Source: Vibrio chagasii (GTDB lineage Bacteria > Pseudomonadota > Gammaproteobacteria > Enterobacterales > Vibrionaceae). From it: a stretch of 64,000 nucleotides of DNA. The number at the start of each line of letters is the position of its first letter. Position 1 is the stretch's first letter. The stretch covers positions 3,162,001 to 3,226,000 of the forward strand of contig NZ_AP025465.1 in NCBI RefSeq assembly GCF_024347355.1, in the 5' to 3' direction. Positions 38,230 through 46,364 of this stretch are shown one piece after another. The translations under genes and the position numbers were made by a program. A model generated the notes under the pieces. The model was not told the DNA's origin. It did not search any database and worked only from the letters and a program-made list of their open reading frames with translations.

Positions 38230-39381
38230 ATGCTGCTGCTAACTATTTACGTCTCCATCGCCATTGGAGTTTCTTTCATTTGTTCTGTTTTGGAAGCTGT
38301 ACTTTTGAGTATTAGTCCGAGCTACATCGCTCAACTAAAACAAAATGGGCATCCTGCAGCAGAGTCATTAGACAAACTGAAAACAGACATCGACCGCCCA
38401 CTGGCGTCAATTTTAACGCTTAACACCATCGCGCACACAATCGGTGCTGCGACAGCAGGTGCACAAGCGGCGGTGGTTTTTGGTAGCCAATGGCTAGGTG
38501 TATTCTCTGCCGTGCTAACTCTAGGTATTTTGGTACTGTCTGAGATTGTTCCAAAAACTATTGGTGCAACTTACTGGCGTCAACTTGCGCCAGCATCGGC
38601 GAGCGTGCTTCGTTGGATGGTGTTCTTCCTAACACCGTTTGTTTGGTTCTCTGAGCAGATCACTAAGCGCCTAGCTCGTGGTCACGAAGCACCAAAAATG
38701 CGTGATGAATTGTCTGCGATGGCGATTTTGGCAAAAGAGAGTGGTGAATTTGCAGAAGGCGAATCGAAAATCCTAAGCAACCTACTTGGCATTCAAGATG
38801 TACCTGTGACGCAAGTAATGACACCGCGACCAGTAGTATTCCGTGTCGATGCTGAGATGAGTATCAATCAGTTCCTAGCGGATCATAAAGATACGCCATT
38901 CTCACGTCCGTTGGTTTACAGCGAGCAGAGTGACAACATCATCGGTTTTGTGCACCGCTTAGAGCTGTTTAGGCTTCAACAAGCTGGCAGCGGAGAGAAA
39001 TCTCTAGGCGATGTGATGCGCCCTATTCATGTATTACTGAATAACTTGCCGTTACCAAAAGCGTTTGACCAAATGATGGCTCAACGTTTACAGCTATCTC
39101 TCGTGGTTGATGAGTACGGCACAATCCAAGGCATCATTACCCTAGAAGATATCTTTGAACACCTTGTTGGCGAAGAGATCGTTGACGAAGCGGATAAGAC
39201 GACCGACATGCAGGAACTGGCATTTCAGCGTTGGGAAAAGTGGAAAGAGACCCACGGTGTGATCGAAAACCGCGACGAAGAAGACGAGCTAGAGCAAGAA
39301 GCTTCAGCAGAAGACGATAACTCAGATGCAAAACCAGCGGATGAAGAGCAAACGTCAAAAGCAGATAAAAAAGACGCTTAA
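38230..39381 (+). CDS. CNNM-domain/CBS-pair membrane protein (CorC/HlyC-like family)
   Basis: The 383-residue protein has an N-terminal CNNM transmembrane domain (about 1-150, three to four hydrophobic segments) and a CBS pair (about 190-310; VTQVMTPRPVVFRVD, VVDEYGTIQGIITLEDI). It lacks the usual C-terminal CorC_HlyC domain and ends in an acidic then Lys-rich tail (about 335-383). Relatives transport or regulate Mg2+/Co2+; the older name hemolysin is misleading. Its terminator has been split by the insertion sequence downstream. Confidence 0.85.
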   Translation: MLLLTIYVSIAIGVSFICSVLEAVLLSISPSYIAQLKQNGHPAAESLDKLKTDIDRPLASILTLNTIAHTIGAATAGAQAAVVFGSQWLGVFSAVLTLGILVLSEIVPKTIGATYWRQLAPASASVLRWMVFFLTPFVWFSEQITKRLARGHEAPKMRDELSAMAILAKESGEFAEGESKILSNLLGIQDVPVTQVMTPRPVVFRVDAEMSINQFLADHKDTPFSRPLVYSEQSDNIIGFVHRLELFRLQQAGSGEKSLGDVMRPIHVLLNNLPLPKAFDQMMAQRLQLSLVVDEYGTIQGIITLEDIFEHLVGEEIVDEADKTTDMQELAFQRWEKWKETHGVIENRDEEDELEQEASAEDDNSDAKPADEEQTSKADKKDA

Positions 39382-39415
39382 TCGTAATTTGCTATCAATA
39401 GATACAACAAAGGCT

Positions 39416-39423
39416 CCTTTGGG
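39416..39423. repeat. Left copy of the 8-bp target duplication of the IS
   Basis: CCTTTGGG occurs at 39416-39423 and again at 40927-40934, directly abutting the two IS ends. Removing the IS and one copy restores AAAGGCTCC-TTTG-GGAGCCTTT followed by GTTTTTATT, a typical intrinsic terminator. Confidence 0.88.
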
Positions 39424-40926
39424 CTGTCTCTTGATCACAAGTCTGGTTAATCAAGAGACTTGGCGAGTTCATACCCTTCAAGGATGGTTTGTAACCTAAG
39501 CCATCCTTGCCATAACGTCTTTATAGAAGCGCGACCTGTTCGCTTGGTATTCTTCCAACCACCTAACCGAGCAATACCGTTGTAAGCCCATGATATATTA
39601 GGCGCTTCTTTCGGTAGTTTTTTGCTCTCCAACTTGAGCCACATTAACTTCCACGCTTTGCCTTTTAATACCTGCTCACAACTGCTCTTAGATAACTCGT
39701 CTGATTCATTCATAAACCTCAACTGGAGTAACCGAGTCGCGATAAAAGCCAAAACGACGCTGAGCCTTTCTAAGTTATCCTTACTTTGCATTCTCAGTTG
39801 CTCAACTTCAGTCCCTTCACTTTTCCAGACTTTATGAAAATCTTCTATCAGCCAGCGCCGCTCATAATAACTGACGATTTTGAGTGCCTCTTCCTTGCTC
39901 GTTATCGGCTCTGAAGTCAGTAAGTGCCATGCGAGCTTATTACCACTCTCTCCTTGTTCTATACATCCCACGTAGTAAAGCGGAATGTTATCGAACTCTT
40001 TCTTGTTAGCAGGAGACTTGAGTGTCACGGGGGCATATTTGATATCTAAATGAGCCTTGCGAGCTTTACGACCGCCTTTTTGCGGTATTTCGAGCACTTT
40101 CTCTCCGGCTGATAACAGGGTAGAAGCATAGCTATAAAGACGATTATCGTGCTCTTCAATACAGCGGCTTTGCATTGAGCGAACGAGGAACCTTTGTTGT
40201 TGCTCTCGCTTGTAAGTGAGGTATTCAAATAGGTCGGCTTCTCTATCGCACACAGAAATGACATCCGAAATTTTATCGCCAAGTCGCTCAGCGACATGGC
40301 GAGAGGCTTGTTCCCACTTATAACTTTCTTTCTCTTTGTATGGTCGAGTCGCATGCTGGTGCCTTTGACCTCGCTTTTCTATATCACGAGTCCAGCGCTG
40401 TTGTTCAATTAAACCAATAACAGATTGAGTGTCGGGAGCAAAAAGTAAGGTTGAGTGTACAAACATGGCGCGATGTCGATTGCCTTGATTAGAGTGCCCG
40501 AGTTCATCTCGAATGCTGCGATGGGAGTAACTGAGAGAAGTGGTGTCTTCTAAGGCAAGAAGTGTTTGTTGCTCTAATGCTTCTTGTGCGGTGACATAAA
40601 AACCCGCTTCTGCGATATCTTCTGCTTTGATTTGCTCATTACGGATGAAGCGATAAGCCCCTTCCATTTCAGCAGGGGATATAATGAGTTTCGAGACGGG
40701 TACGCCAGGCTGCTCGGCCAGTGAGGCTGCGAGAGCAACGAGTCTTTGAGTGCGTCTAGGGTCATTAAGGTGGGCTTGACCGAACTGTTTTTGTGCCCAA
40801 AGGGTTGGCTCTATATAGGTCATGATAATCATCCTTGTCATTGCTTAGATGATCAGATCATGAAACCTAAAAATAGTTCAAAAAAAATCCCCAAGCGTGG
40901 CTTAGGGATTTGTGTATAAGAGACAG
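39424..40926 (-). mobile_element. IS4-family insertion sequence, IS50 (Tn5)-like, 1503 bp
   Basis: The left end CTGTCTCTTGATCACAAGT (39424-39442) and the right end, read inwards, CTGTCTCTTATACACAAAT (40926-40908) are imperfect inverted repeats. The left one resembles the Tn5 inside end, including its Dam GATC site; the right one resembles the Tn5 outside end, including the DnaA-box sequence TTATACACA. An 8-bp duplication flanks the element. It carries one intact transposase gene and no passenger. Two GATC sites (40851 and 40856) lie just upstream of the transposase, as in IS50. It looks complete and potentially active. Confidence 0.93.
39447..40823 (-). CDS. IS4-family (IS50 group) transposase
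   Basis: The protein is 458 residues. It shares with Tn5 transposase the N-terminal WAQKQFGQAHLNDPRRTQRL, GAYRFIRN, the catalytic DDE residues in LALEDTTSLSYSH (first Asp), CDREAD (second Asp) and the YREK-like box YERRWLIEDFHKVWK (Glu), plus NLERLSVVLAFIATRLLQLR. ATG 40823 is preferred: AAGGA lies 8 bp upstream, whereas the in-frame ATG at 40841 has none. The gene is uninterrupted. Confidence 0.94.
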   Translation of the reverse strand: MTYIEPTLWAQKQFGQAHLNDPRRTQRLVALAASLAEQPGVPVSKLIISPAEMEGAYRFIRNEQIKAEDIAEAGFYVTAQEALEQQTLLALEDTTSLSYSHRSIRDELGHSNQGNRHRAMFVHSTLLFAPDTQSVIGLIEQQRWTRDIEKRGQRHQHATRPYKEKESYKWEQASRHVAERLGDKISDVISVCDREADLFEYLTYKREQQQRFLVRSMQSRCIEEHDNRLYSYASTLLSAGEKVLEIPQKGGRKARKAHLDIKYAPVTLKSPANKKEFDNIPLYYVGCIEQGESGNKLAWHLLTSEPITSKEEALKIVSYYERRWLIEDFHKVWKSEGTEVEQLRMQSKDNLERLSVVLAFIATRLLQLRFMNESDELSKSSCEQVLKGKAWKLMWLKLESKKLPKEAPNISWAYNGIARLGGWKNTKRTGRASIKTLWQGWLRLQTILEGYELAKSLD

Positions 40927-40972
40927 CCTTTGGGAGCCTTTGTTTTTATTCGTACTTTGGTGCGATGTTGAA

Positions 40973-41560
40973 TTACAGAGCAACACCAATGTTACTAACG
41001 GGTTCTTCACGCAGTTCATGACGTAGGTCTTTAATCAACTCGATGTCACGTTCCGTCGTTTCACGCAATGGTCGGAAGATAGCCCACTGAACGTCCCACT
41101 CTTCACATACCGCTTCGTTTTCTTTCTGGTTTTCGTTAGTCACTTCTTCAGCACCTTGAGCAAACTCAAGCTCAGCAACCGTCTTCACCGACTGTTGGCT
41201 CACTTTAATCACAGCTTCAAACATGTGCTCGCGGTCAAGCAGGCCATGAACAAGCGTTGCCAAACCTTGGCAAGCGTCCATTGCAGGGTAAACACCATAG
41301 AAGTCAAAATCGTCTGCGCTAGGGAAAAGCTCTTCAACTTTCTCTAATTGGCGTTCAAAGTTCACCTTTGCCGTTTTTACCGTTAGGATTTCCCAAATGC
41401 TATCCAAAACATCACGATAGATGCGAGCTTCGGCAAATTCTGTATTCTCACAAAACATGGCATAGTTAGGGTACATACGCTCACACAGACACGCCATAAA
41501 GGTAATTTGTTGCCAAGGTTCTAACTTTTCAAGACGAACCTGCAGTGGATTCTGAAGCAT
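40973..41560 (-). CDS. yjaG: DUF416 family protein (YjaG-like)
   Basis: The soluble protein is 195 residues, with no signal peptide. It matches the DUF416/YjaG family (LEPWQQITFMACLCERMYPN near the N-terminus, DFYGVYPAMDACQGL about 89-103). In E. coli yjaG lies near hupA and hemE, as here. No biochemical function is established. A GTG two codons upstream (41566) is possible; ATG 41560 is preferred. Its 3' terminator was probably shared with the CNNM gene and is now separated by the insertion sequence. Confidence 0.85.
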   Translation of the reverse strand: MLQNPLQVRLEKLEPWQQITFMACLCERMYPNYAMFCENTEFAEARIYRDVLDSIWEILTVKTAKVNFERQLEKVEELFPSADDFDFYGVYPAMDACQGLATLVHGLLDREHMFEAVIKVSQQSVKTVAELEFAQGAEEVTNENQKENEAVCEEWDVQWAIFRPLRETTERDIELIKDLRHELREEPVSNIGVAL

Positions 41561-41631
41561 AGTCACTCAATAATTGCAGAAAAAGACAGCGAAAGTGTAC
41601 TTGATAAACTCTGGGGGGAAAAGGTAAGCCG

Positions 41632-42558
41632 ATGAACAATTTTACGAATAAGCTCTATATTATGACTGAGCATGACGATACCTATACGCAACTGATTCTA
41701 AACCGGGATTTACCCGACCTAGAAATCACTCAAAACCCCGAGTTAGCTGAGATTATATTAGGGTCGCCTCCCCTGATAGCCGAGCGTCTTAACGAGTTTA
41801 AAACGCTTGAGTGGGTACAAAGCACCTACGCTGGCATCAATAAGCTCACTCAACCAGAACTTCGTCAGGATTACACGCTAACCAATGTAAAAGGTATCTT
41901 CGGCCCTGCTATCTCGGAGTACGTTTTAGGTTACGCAATCAGCCACTTTAGACACTTTCCTCACTACCACCAGCAACAACAGCAACGAAACTGGCAGCCA
42001 CAGCTTTATTCTAGCCTAACTGACAAAACTATGGTGATTTTAGGCACAGGGTCTATCGGCAGCCATTTAGCAAAAACCGCTGCGGCGTTTGGCATTCATA
42101 CCATTGGTGTCAATCGTACTGGTATCCCATCGAAGCAAGAAACCTTTAAAGACACTTTCCATATCAATGAACTTGAGCCGGCTCTCAAGCAAGCAGACAT
42201 TGTGGTCAACACCTTGCCATCGACCGCTGAAACCTATCAACTGCTCAACCAAATGACCCTTAGCTATTGTTCTAACGTGCTGCTATTTAATGTTGGCAGA
42301 GGCGAAAGCATCGACAACAAAGCGCTGTTGCTGGCGATTAAAAACCGTTGGGTTGAGCATGCATTTCTTGATGTGTTTGAAAGCGAGCCCCTTTCGCAAG
42401 ATCACCCTTTCTGGAAGCTACCACAAATCACCATTACGCCACATATCGCTGCACTCAGTGAACCGAGACAAGTGGTAGAGATCTTTGCTGAGAATTACCA
42501 ACAGTGGCGAGATGGTTTTACCCTAAACCATGTCATTGATTTTGATAAAGGCTACTGA
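41632..42558 (+). CDS. D-isomer-specific 2-hydroxyacid dehydrogenase
   Basis: The NAD(P)-dependent oxidoreductase has 308 residues. It shows the Rossmann loop VILGTGSIGSHLA (about 135-147), the Arg of the VGRGE segment (about 222-226), a Glu-containing FESEPL and the catalytic His in ITPHIAAL (about 268-275). It resembles the GhrA-like glyoxylate/hydroxypyruvate reductase subgroup; the substrate cannot be assigned. Its stop overlaps the next gene's ATG by one base, so the two are translationally coupled. Confidence 0.87.
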   Translation: MNNFTNKLYIMTEHDDTYTQLILNRDLPDLEITQNPELAEIILGSPPLIAERLNEFKTLEWVQSTYAGINKLTQPELRQDYTLTNVKGIFGPAISEYVLGYAISHFRHFPHYHQQQQQRNWQPQLYSSLTDKTMVILGTGSIGSHLAKTAAAFGIHTIGVNRTGIPSKQETFKDTFHINELEPALKQADIVVNTLPSTAETYQLLNQMTLSYCSNVLLFNVGRGESIDNKALLLAIKNRWVEHAFLDVFESEPLSQDHPFWKLPQITITPHIAALSEPRQVVEIFAENYQQWRDGFTLNHVIDFDKGY

Positions 42559-43151
42559 TGTCCTCTTCGCTACTTACAGAGATACGACAATGCACTGCAT
42601 GTGAGCCTAACCTCTCACACGGTGCCAACCCTGTCATTCAAGCACATCCAAACGCGCGCTTGTTAATCATTGGTCAAGCGCCGGGTATCAAGGTGCATGA
42701 GTCATCCATCCCATGGAATGATACCAGTGGGGAAAGATTAAGAGAGTGGCTAGGGATAGGCAGCGATACCTTTTATGACGAACAAAAGGTCGCGATTGTA
42801 CCTATGGGTTTCTGCTACCCAGGTAAAGGAAAGAGTGGCGATCTACCACCACGCAAGGAGTGCGCAGAGCTCTGGCATAACAAAGTACTGCAATCACTGC
42901 CCAATATTCAAATGACACTTTTGATTGGTCAGTACGCGCAAAACTATTATTTAAAGGAAAGAACCACCAAAACACTGACAGAGACCGTCAAAAACTGGCA
43001 GGTTTGGGCACCAGAGTTTTTACCACTTCCCCACCCTTCACCACGTAATAATATCTGGCTCAAGAAGAACCCATGGTTTGAAAATGAGGTCATTCCTTAC
43101 ATCCGCAAACACATCTCAGAGCATTTGGCCTACTATGACCCAAATACTTAA
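42558..43151 (+). CDS. Uracil-DNA glycosylase family protein, Fe-S type
   Basis: The 197-residue protein has IIGQAPGIKVHE (about 37-48) and LPHPSPRN (about 156-163), matching the two catalytic motifs of the UDG superfamily. Four cysteines in a C-x2-C (12 and 15) plus C-x15-C (about 83 and 99) pattern fit the [4Fe-4S] cluster of family 4/5-like enzymes. Actual glycosylase activity is not certain, because several such proteins are uncharacterised. It is coupled to the dehydrogenase upstream. Confidence 0.82.
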   Translation: MSSSLLTEIRQCTACEPNLSHGANPVIQAHPNARLLIIGQAPGIKVHESSIPWNDTSGERLREWLGIGSDTFYDEQKVAIVPMGFCYPGKGKSGDLPPRKECAELWHNKVLQSLPNIQMTLLIGQYAQNYYLKERTTKTLTETVKNWQVWAPEFLPLPHPSPRNNIWLKKNPWFENEVIPYIRKHISEHLAYYDPNT

Positions 43152-43209
43152 TGAGCTGCACACCGTCGAAATTAAACGAGTATAGAATTACCAATCTGAA
43201 GGCAATAAA

Positions 43210-43239
43210 AAAGCGCTGCTGGTTACCCAGCAGCGCTTT
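43210..43239 (-). terminator. Terminator of hemE (bidirectional)
   Basis: AAAGCGCTGCTGG and its exact complement flank TTAC. The A6 run on the left gives a U tract on the minus strand, so hemE is the main client; the UDG-like gene is convergent. Confidence 0.92.
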
Positions 43240-43257
43240 CAATCATCTTACTCAGAA

Positions 43258-44325
43258 CTACTTATGGTAAGGCTTAGACAGCTCGTGAACAGCGTCAACG
43301 AACACACCAGCATTTTCTGGCGGCACATCTAAGTGAATACCGTGGCCTAGGTTAAATACGTGGCCAGTACCCGCATCACCAAAGCCTTCAAGGATAGTCG
43401 ATACTTCTTCACGGATACGCTCTGGAGAAGCGTAAAGCATTGAAGGATCCATGTTACCTTGCAGAGCAACCTTATCACCCACACGCTTAACTGCGTCTTG
43501 GATGTTGATAGTCCAGTCTAGGCCAACTGCATCACAGCCCGTTGCTGCGATCTGCTCTAGCCACATGCCACCGTTCTTAGTGAATAGTGTTACTGGTACA
43601 CGACGGCCATCGTTTTCACGGATCAGACCGTCAACGATTTTGTGCATGTATTGCAGTGAGAATAGGTTGTAATCACGAGGAGTCAGTACACCACCCCATG
43701 TATCAAATACCATTACCGATTGAGCACCCGCTTTGATTTGCGCGTTTAGGTATTCGATAACACTGTCAGCCAGCTTATCTAGAAGTAGGTGCAGCGTTTG
43801 TGGTTCTGCATACATCATCTTCTTGATCTTAGTGAACGCTTTAGAGCTTCCACCTTCAACCATGTAAGTCGCTAGAGTCCATGGGCTACCAGAGAAACCA
43901 ATCAGTGGCACTTCGCCTTTCAGATCTTTACGGATCTGACGTACTGCGTTCATTACGTATTGAAGCTCACCTTCTGGATCTGGCAGGCCAATTTTTTCTA
44001 CGTCAGCTTTACACGTGATAGGACGCTCAAACTTAGGACCTTCACCTGTTTCAAAGTACAAACCTAGGCCCATAGCATCAGGGATCGTTAGGATGTCAGA
44101 GAACAAGATTGCCGCATCAAGCGGGAAACGACGTAAAGGTTGAAGGGTTACTTCTGATGCAAGTTCCGCGTTTTTGCACAAAGACATGAAATCGCCTGCT
44201 TCAGCACGCGTTGCTTTGTACTCTGGAAGATAGCGGCCAGCTTGGCGCATCATCCATACCGGTGTGTAATCAACAGGCTGCTTTAAAAGTGCGCGTAAAT
44301 AGCGATCGTTCTTTAATTCGGTCAT
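43258..44325 (-). CDS. hemE: Uroporphyrinogen decarboxylase
   Basis: This enzyme decarboxylates uroporphyrinogen III to coproporphyrinogen III in haem synthesis. The 355 residues include the signatures [15 protein letters not shown] (about 22-36), the acidic [12 protein letters not shown] (about 85-96) and [10 protein letters not shown] (about 145-154). The frame is open to 44379, but ATG 44325 ([14 protein letters not shown]) gives the family N-terminus. Confidence 0.97.
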   Translation of the reverse strand: MTELKNDRYLRALLKQPVDYTPVWMMRQAGRYLPEYKATRAEAGDFMSLCKNAELASEVTLQPLRRFPLDAAILFSDILTIPDAMGLGLYFETGEGPKFERPITCKADVEKIGLPDPEGELQYVMNAVRQIRKDLKGEVPLIGFSGSPWTLATYMVEGGSSKAFTKIKKMMYAEPQTLHLLLDKLADSVIEYLNAQIKAGAQSVMVFDTWGGVLTPRDYNLFSLQYMHKIVDGLIRENDGRRVPVTLFTKNGGMWLEQIAATGCDAVGLDWTINIQDAVKRVGDKVALQGNMDPSMLYASPERIREEVSTILEGFGDAGTGHVFNLGHGIHLDVPPENAGVFVDAVHELSKPYHK

Positions 44326-44480
44326 TCCGTTAAATTCCAATTCAATCTTGTCTAGTTTTGATAGCAAGTATTCTAACACTGATTGAGGGGTAAAAGCTGT
44401 GTGCTTTGCAACCTAGATCAAGTTATTAACTTTTAAATCAATGCTTAATTTGCACCCAATTAAGGGAGCATGTTAAAAAT

Positions 44481-44510
44481 TTGTTCGCTAGCGAAAATTA
44501 CAATTATAAC
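44481..44510 (+). promoter_or_regulatory. Plus-strand promoter of a putative small RNA
   Basis: TTGTTC (44481-44486), 18 bp, TATAAC (44505-44510; 5 of 6 to consensus). It points away from hemE, into a region with no protein gene but with a strong plus-strand terminator. Confidence 0.5.
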
Positions 44511-44512
44511 AC

Positions 44513-44583
44513 CTGAGTAGTCACTACTCAGCATCTCATAACGACATCTTACTTACCCCCTCCACTTGTGGAGGGTTTTTTTT
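44513..44583 (+). ncRNA. Candidate small RNA between hemE and nudC
   Basis: About 65-70 nt. The 5' hairpin CTGAGTAG-TCA-CTACTCAG (44513-44531) is followed by an unstructured, C/A/T-rich middle (44532-44557) and the intrinsic terminator CCCTCCAC-TT-GTGGAGGG (44558-44575) with a T8 run. The terminator works only on the plus strand, yet both flanking genes (hemE and nudC) are on the minus strand, so it has no protein-gene client. The layout of hairpin, single-stranded linker and Rho-independent terminator is that of an Hfq-type sRNA. It does not match any sRNA recognised here. Confidence 0.55.
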
Positions 44584-44624
44584 AGCTTTTGACCACCCAT
44601 AGGCCAAATACTACTGTAGGCAAT

Positions 44625-45434
44625 TTAGTGCTCCAATATTTGTTCAGCTGCGCCTGCTTTAATCACGTCATCAACCGTTTTCTCTATCAGTTGTCTGGCA
44701 ATGGTGCCCACTGGCGCCACATCTGGCAGAGTCGTCACGTCAAACCATTGCGCGTCAGATAGCTCGCTATAATCTGGCTTGAGCGTACCACCAGCATAGT
44801 CAGCAAGAAATCCCATCATCATGCTCGACGGGAACGCCCAGGGTTGGCTGCCAAAATAGCGAATATTATCCACATCAATCCCCGTCTCCTCTTTCACTTC
44901 ACGAGCAACACACTGTTCTAAGGTCTCTCCGACCTCTAGAAAGCCCGCTATAACGGTATACATGCCCGTTTTATGTCTTGGGTGCTGCGCGAGTAATATC
45001 TTGTTGTCGTTTCGTACAGCGACAATGATGCATGGGAAAATGCGCGGGTAATGCAGAGTACGACAGTCTCCACACTGCATCGCCACTTGATTGTGGTTTA
45101 GGTGATTGCGACCACCACACTGCGGGCAGAAACGCATGCTCTGGGTCATATGGCTATATTGGATGGCTTTACTTGCAGTAAGAAAACTCGATTCAGGCCA
45201 GTGCAATAACTCTCTTAGGTTGACCATCGTCAGCTCACGCTCAACATCACAGTCGTTCAACCAATACACTTTGCGACCTTGATGCTGACCAATGCAGATT
45301 GCGTGCTCAACACTGAGCCCTAGCTCGTCGGCAGAGCCGAAAGGAAACTGGTCATTATCAACCCAAATATCACTACCGGAAACGACGCACCAATAAGCTT
45401 GCTCTGTCATTTTCTTATCACTTTTTTTTAACAT
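44625..45434 (-). CDS. nudC: NAD+/NADH pyrophosphatase (RNA deNADding Nudix enzyme)
   Basis: This enzyme hydrolyses NADH and removes NAD caps from RNA. The 269 residues carry a zinc ribbon (FCPQCGGRN and CGDCR, four cysteines, about 100-125) and the Nudix box [20 protein letters not shown] (about 167-186), followed by the [11 protein letters not shown] motif specific to NudC. ATG 45434 has TGAGG at 7 bp; an internal ATG at 45410 is the alternative. It is divergent from rsd. Confidence 0.95.
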   Translation of the reverse strand: MLKKSDKKMTEQAYWCVVSGSDIWVDNDQFPFGSADELGLSVEHAICIGQHQGRKVYWLNDCDVERELTMVNLRELLHWPESSFLTASKAIQYSHMTQSMRFCPQCGGRNHLNHNQVAMQCGDCRTLHYPRIFPCIIVAVRNDNKILLAQHPRHKTGMYTVIAGFLEVGETLEQCVAREVKEETGIDVDNIRYFGSQPWAFPSSMMMGFLADYAGGTLKPDYSELSDAQWFDVTTLPDVAPVGTIARQLIEKTVDDVIKAGAAEQILEH

Positions 45435-45567
45435 CCCTATGCCTCATTGCTTGCAGTTCGTTCATTTTACTGGCAATCTAATTTCATACTAGAGTTGTGG
45501 CAGAGAATATTTCAAGCTATTACTTTTAGTAGATATCGATAAACGGACCCTGCTTAGGCAATTTCAA

Positions 45568-45587
45568 TGATCACAAGGTTGTGATCA
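45568..45587. repeat. 20-bp operator-like palindrome upstream of rsd
   Basis: TGATCACAA-GG-TTGTGATCA has perfect 9-bp arms. It lies 18 bp before the rsd start, between divergent nudC and rsd. The half-site polarity is the reverse of a CRP site. The binding factor is unknown. Confidence 0.6.
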
Positions 45588-45605
45588 GATCATGAGGACA
45601 TGGTC

Positions 45606-46097
45606 ATGCTAAATAAATTTAAACAAATACAAGAACAATGGGGTGGCTCAAGCGAGGTCATCGATCATTGGCTCGAAACTCGACAAGCTCTCATCGTCGA
45701 ATATTGCAAGCTAGGTGCCTTGCAGCCAGCTAGCAACGGGCAATCAAACGTTGTTGAACTCCCTTCTCCTAAAGAAATAAGCTCATTCTGCGATCATGTT
45801 GTCGATTATATCTCAGAAGGCCATTTTAAGATCTACGATATGGTCATGAAGAAATGGCAAGCAACAGGCTTTAAAACCAATGACGAGATTGATACAACTT
45901 ACGCGAAGATCGTACTCACAACCGAGCCGCTTCTAGAGTTCAATGATAAGTACGTTAAAGTAAGTGCAAACGATGAGTTGCCTAGCTTCGAAGGAGATAT
46001 GTCGAAGGTAGGTGAACTACTCGAAGTGCGTTTTGAAGTAGAAGATAATCTTATCCAGCTTATTGCAGACAGCTTAGCGATTCCACCAGGCGCTTAG
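45606..46097 (+). CDS. rsd: Regulator of sigma D (anti-sigma-70 factor)
   Basis: Rsd binds RNA polymerase sigma-70 in stationary phase. The 163-residue all-helical protein starts MLNKFKQIQEQWGGSSEVID and has DHWLETRQALIVEYCKL (about 19-35) and FCDHVVDYISEGHFKIYDMV (about 62-81), as in E. coli Rsd. ATG 45606 is chosen over 45600 because GAGGA lies 7 bp upstream. Confidence 0.93.
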   Translation: MLNKFKQIQEQWGGSSEVIDHWLETRQALIVEYCKLGALQPASNGQSNVVELPSPKEISSFCDHVVDYISEGHFKIYDMVMKKWQATGFKTNDEIDTTYAKIVLTTEPLLEFNDKYVKVSANDELPSFEGDMSKVGELLEVRFEVEDNLIQLIADSLAIPPGA

Positions 46098-46112
46098 TTA
46101 ACTGAACCCTTA

Positions 46113-46142
46113 AGAAGCTTGCCTCTGTGCAAGCTTTTTGTT
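46113..46142 (+). terminator. Terminator of rsd
   Basis: AAGCTTGC and GCAAGCTT flank CTCTGT and are followed by a T run. Confidence 0.85.
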
Positions 46143-46321
46143 TTGCCCATAATTCCCCTGCCCACTCAACTTTGTTGAAGCCTAAGTACCACCAGCAAAC
46201 CACCAATCCGTATCTACGACTCATCCACGATGATCCTCTTTCCACCAATGCTTGTGATTCACCGGCTAGCATCAGTAAAAGCACGCCTAAACCCATACAC
46301 CAATAACCCAAACGCCAGATA

Positions 46322-46351
46322 CAAAAAAGGCACCCGAAGGTGCCTTTTTGT
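46322..46351 (-). terminator. Terminator of the rpoBC operon
   Basis: AAAAAGGCACC and GGTGCCTTTTT flank CGAA, 14 bp after the rpoC stop. It is symmetrical, so usable from both sides. Confidence 0.93.
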
Positions 46352-46364
46352 TATCTCTTAGAAA

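Noticed and set aside
43119..43134. 16-nt identity (AGAGCATTTGGCCTAC) between the 36894 hairpin and the 3' end of the UDG-like gene
   Set aside because: About one such match is expected by chance in 64 kb, and the second copy is coding with no partner arm.
45568..45587. CRP site upstream of rsd
   Set aside because: The half-sites TCACA and TGTGA are in the everted order with a 4-bp centre, which CRP does not recognise.
46060..46311. 83-codon minus-strand ORF between rsd and rpoC
   Set aside because: It overlaps the rsd 3' end and its terminator, has a Trp/Cys-rich composition unlike real proteins, and no ribosome binding site was seen.
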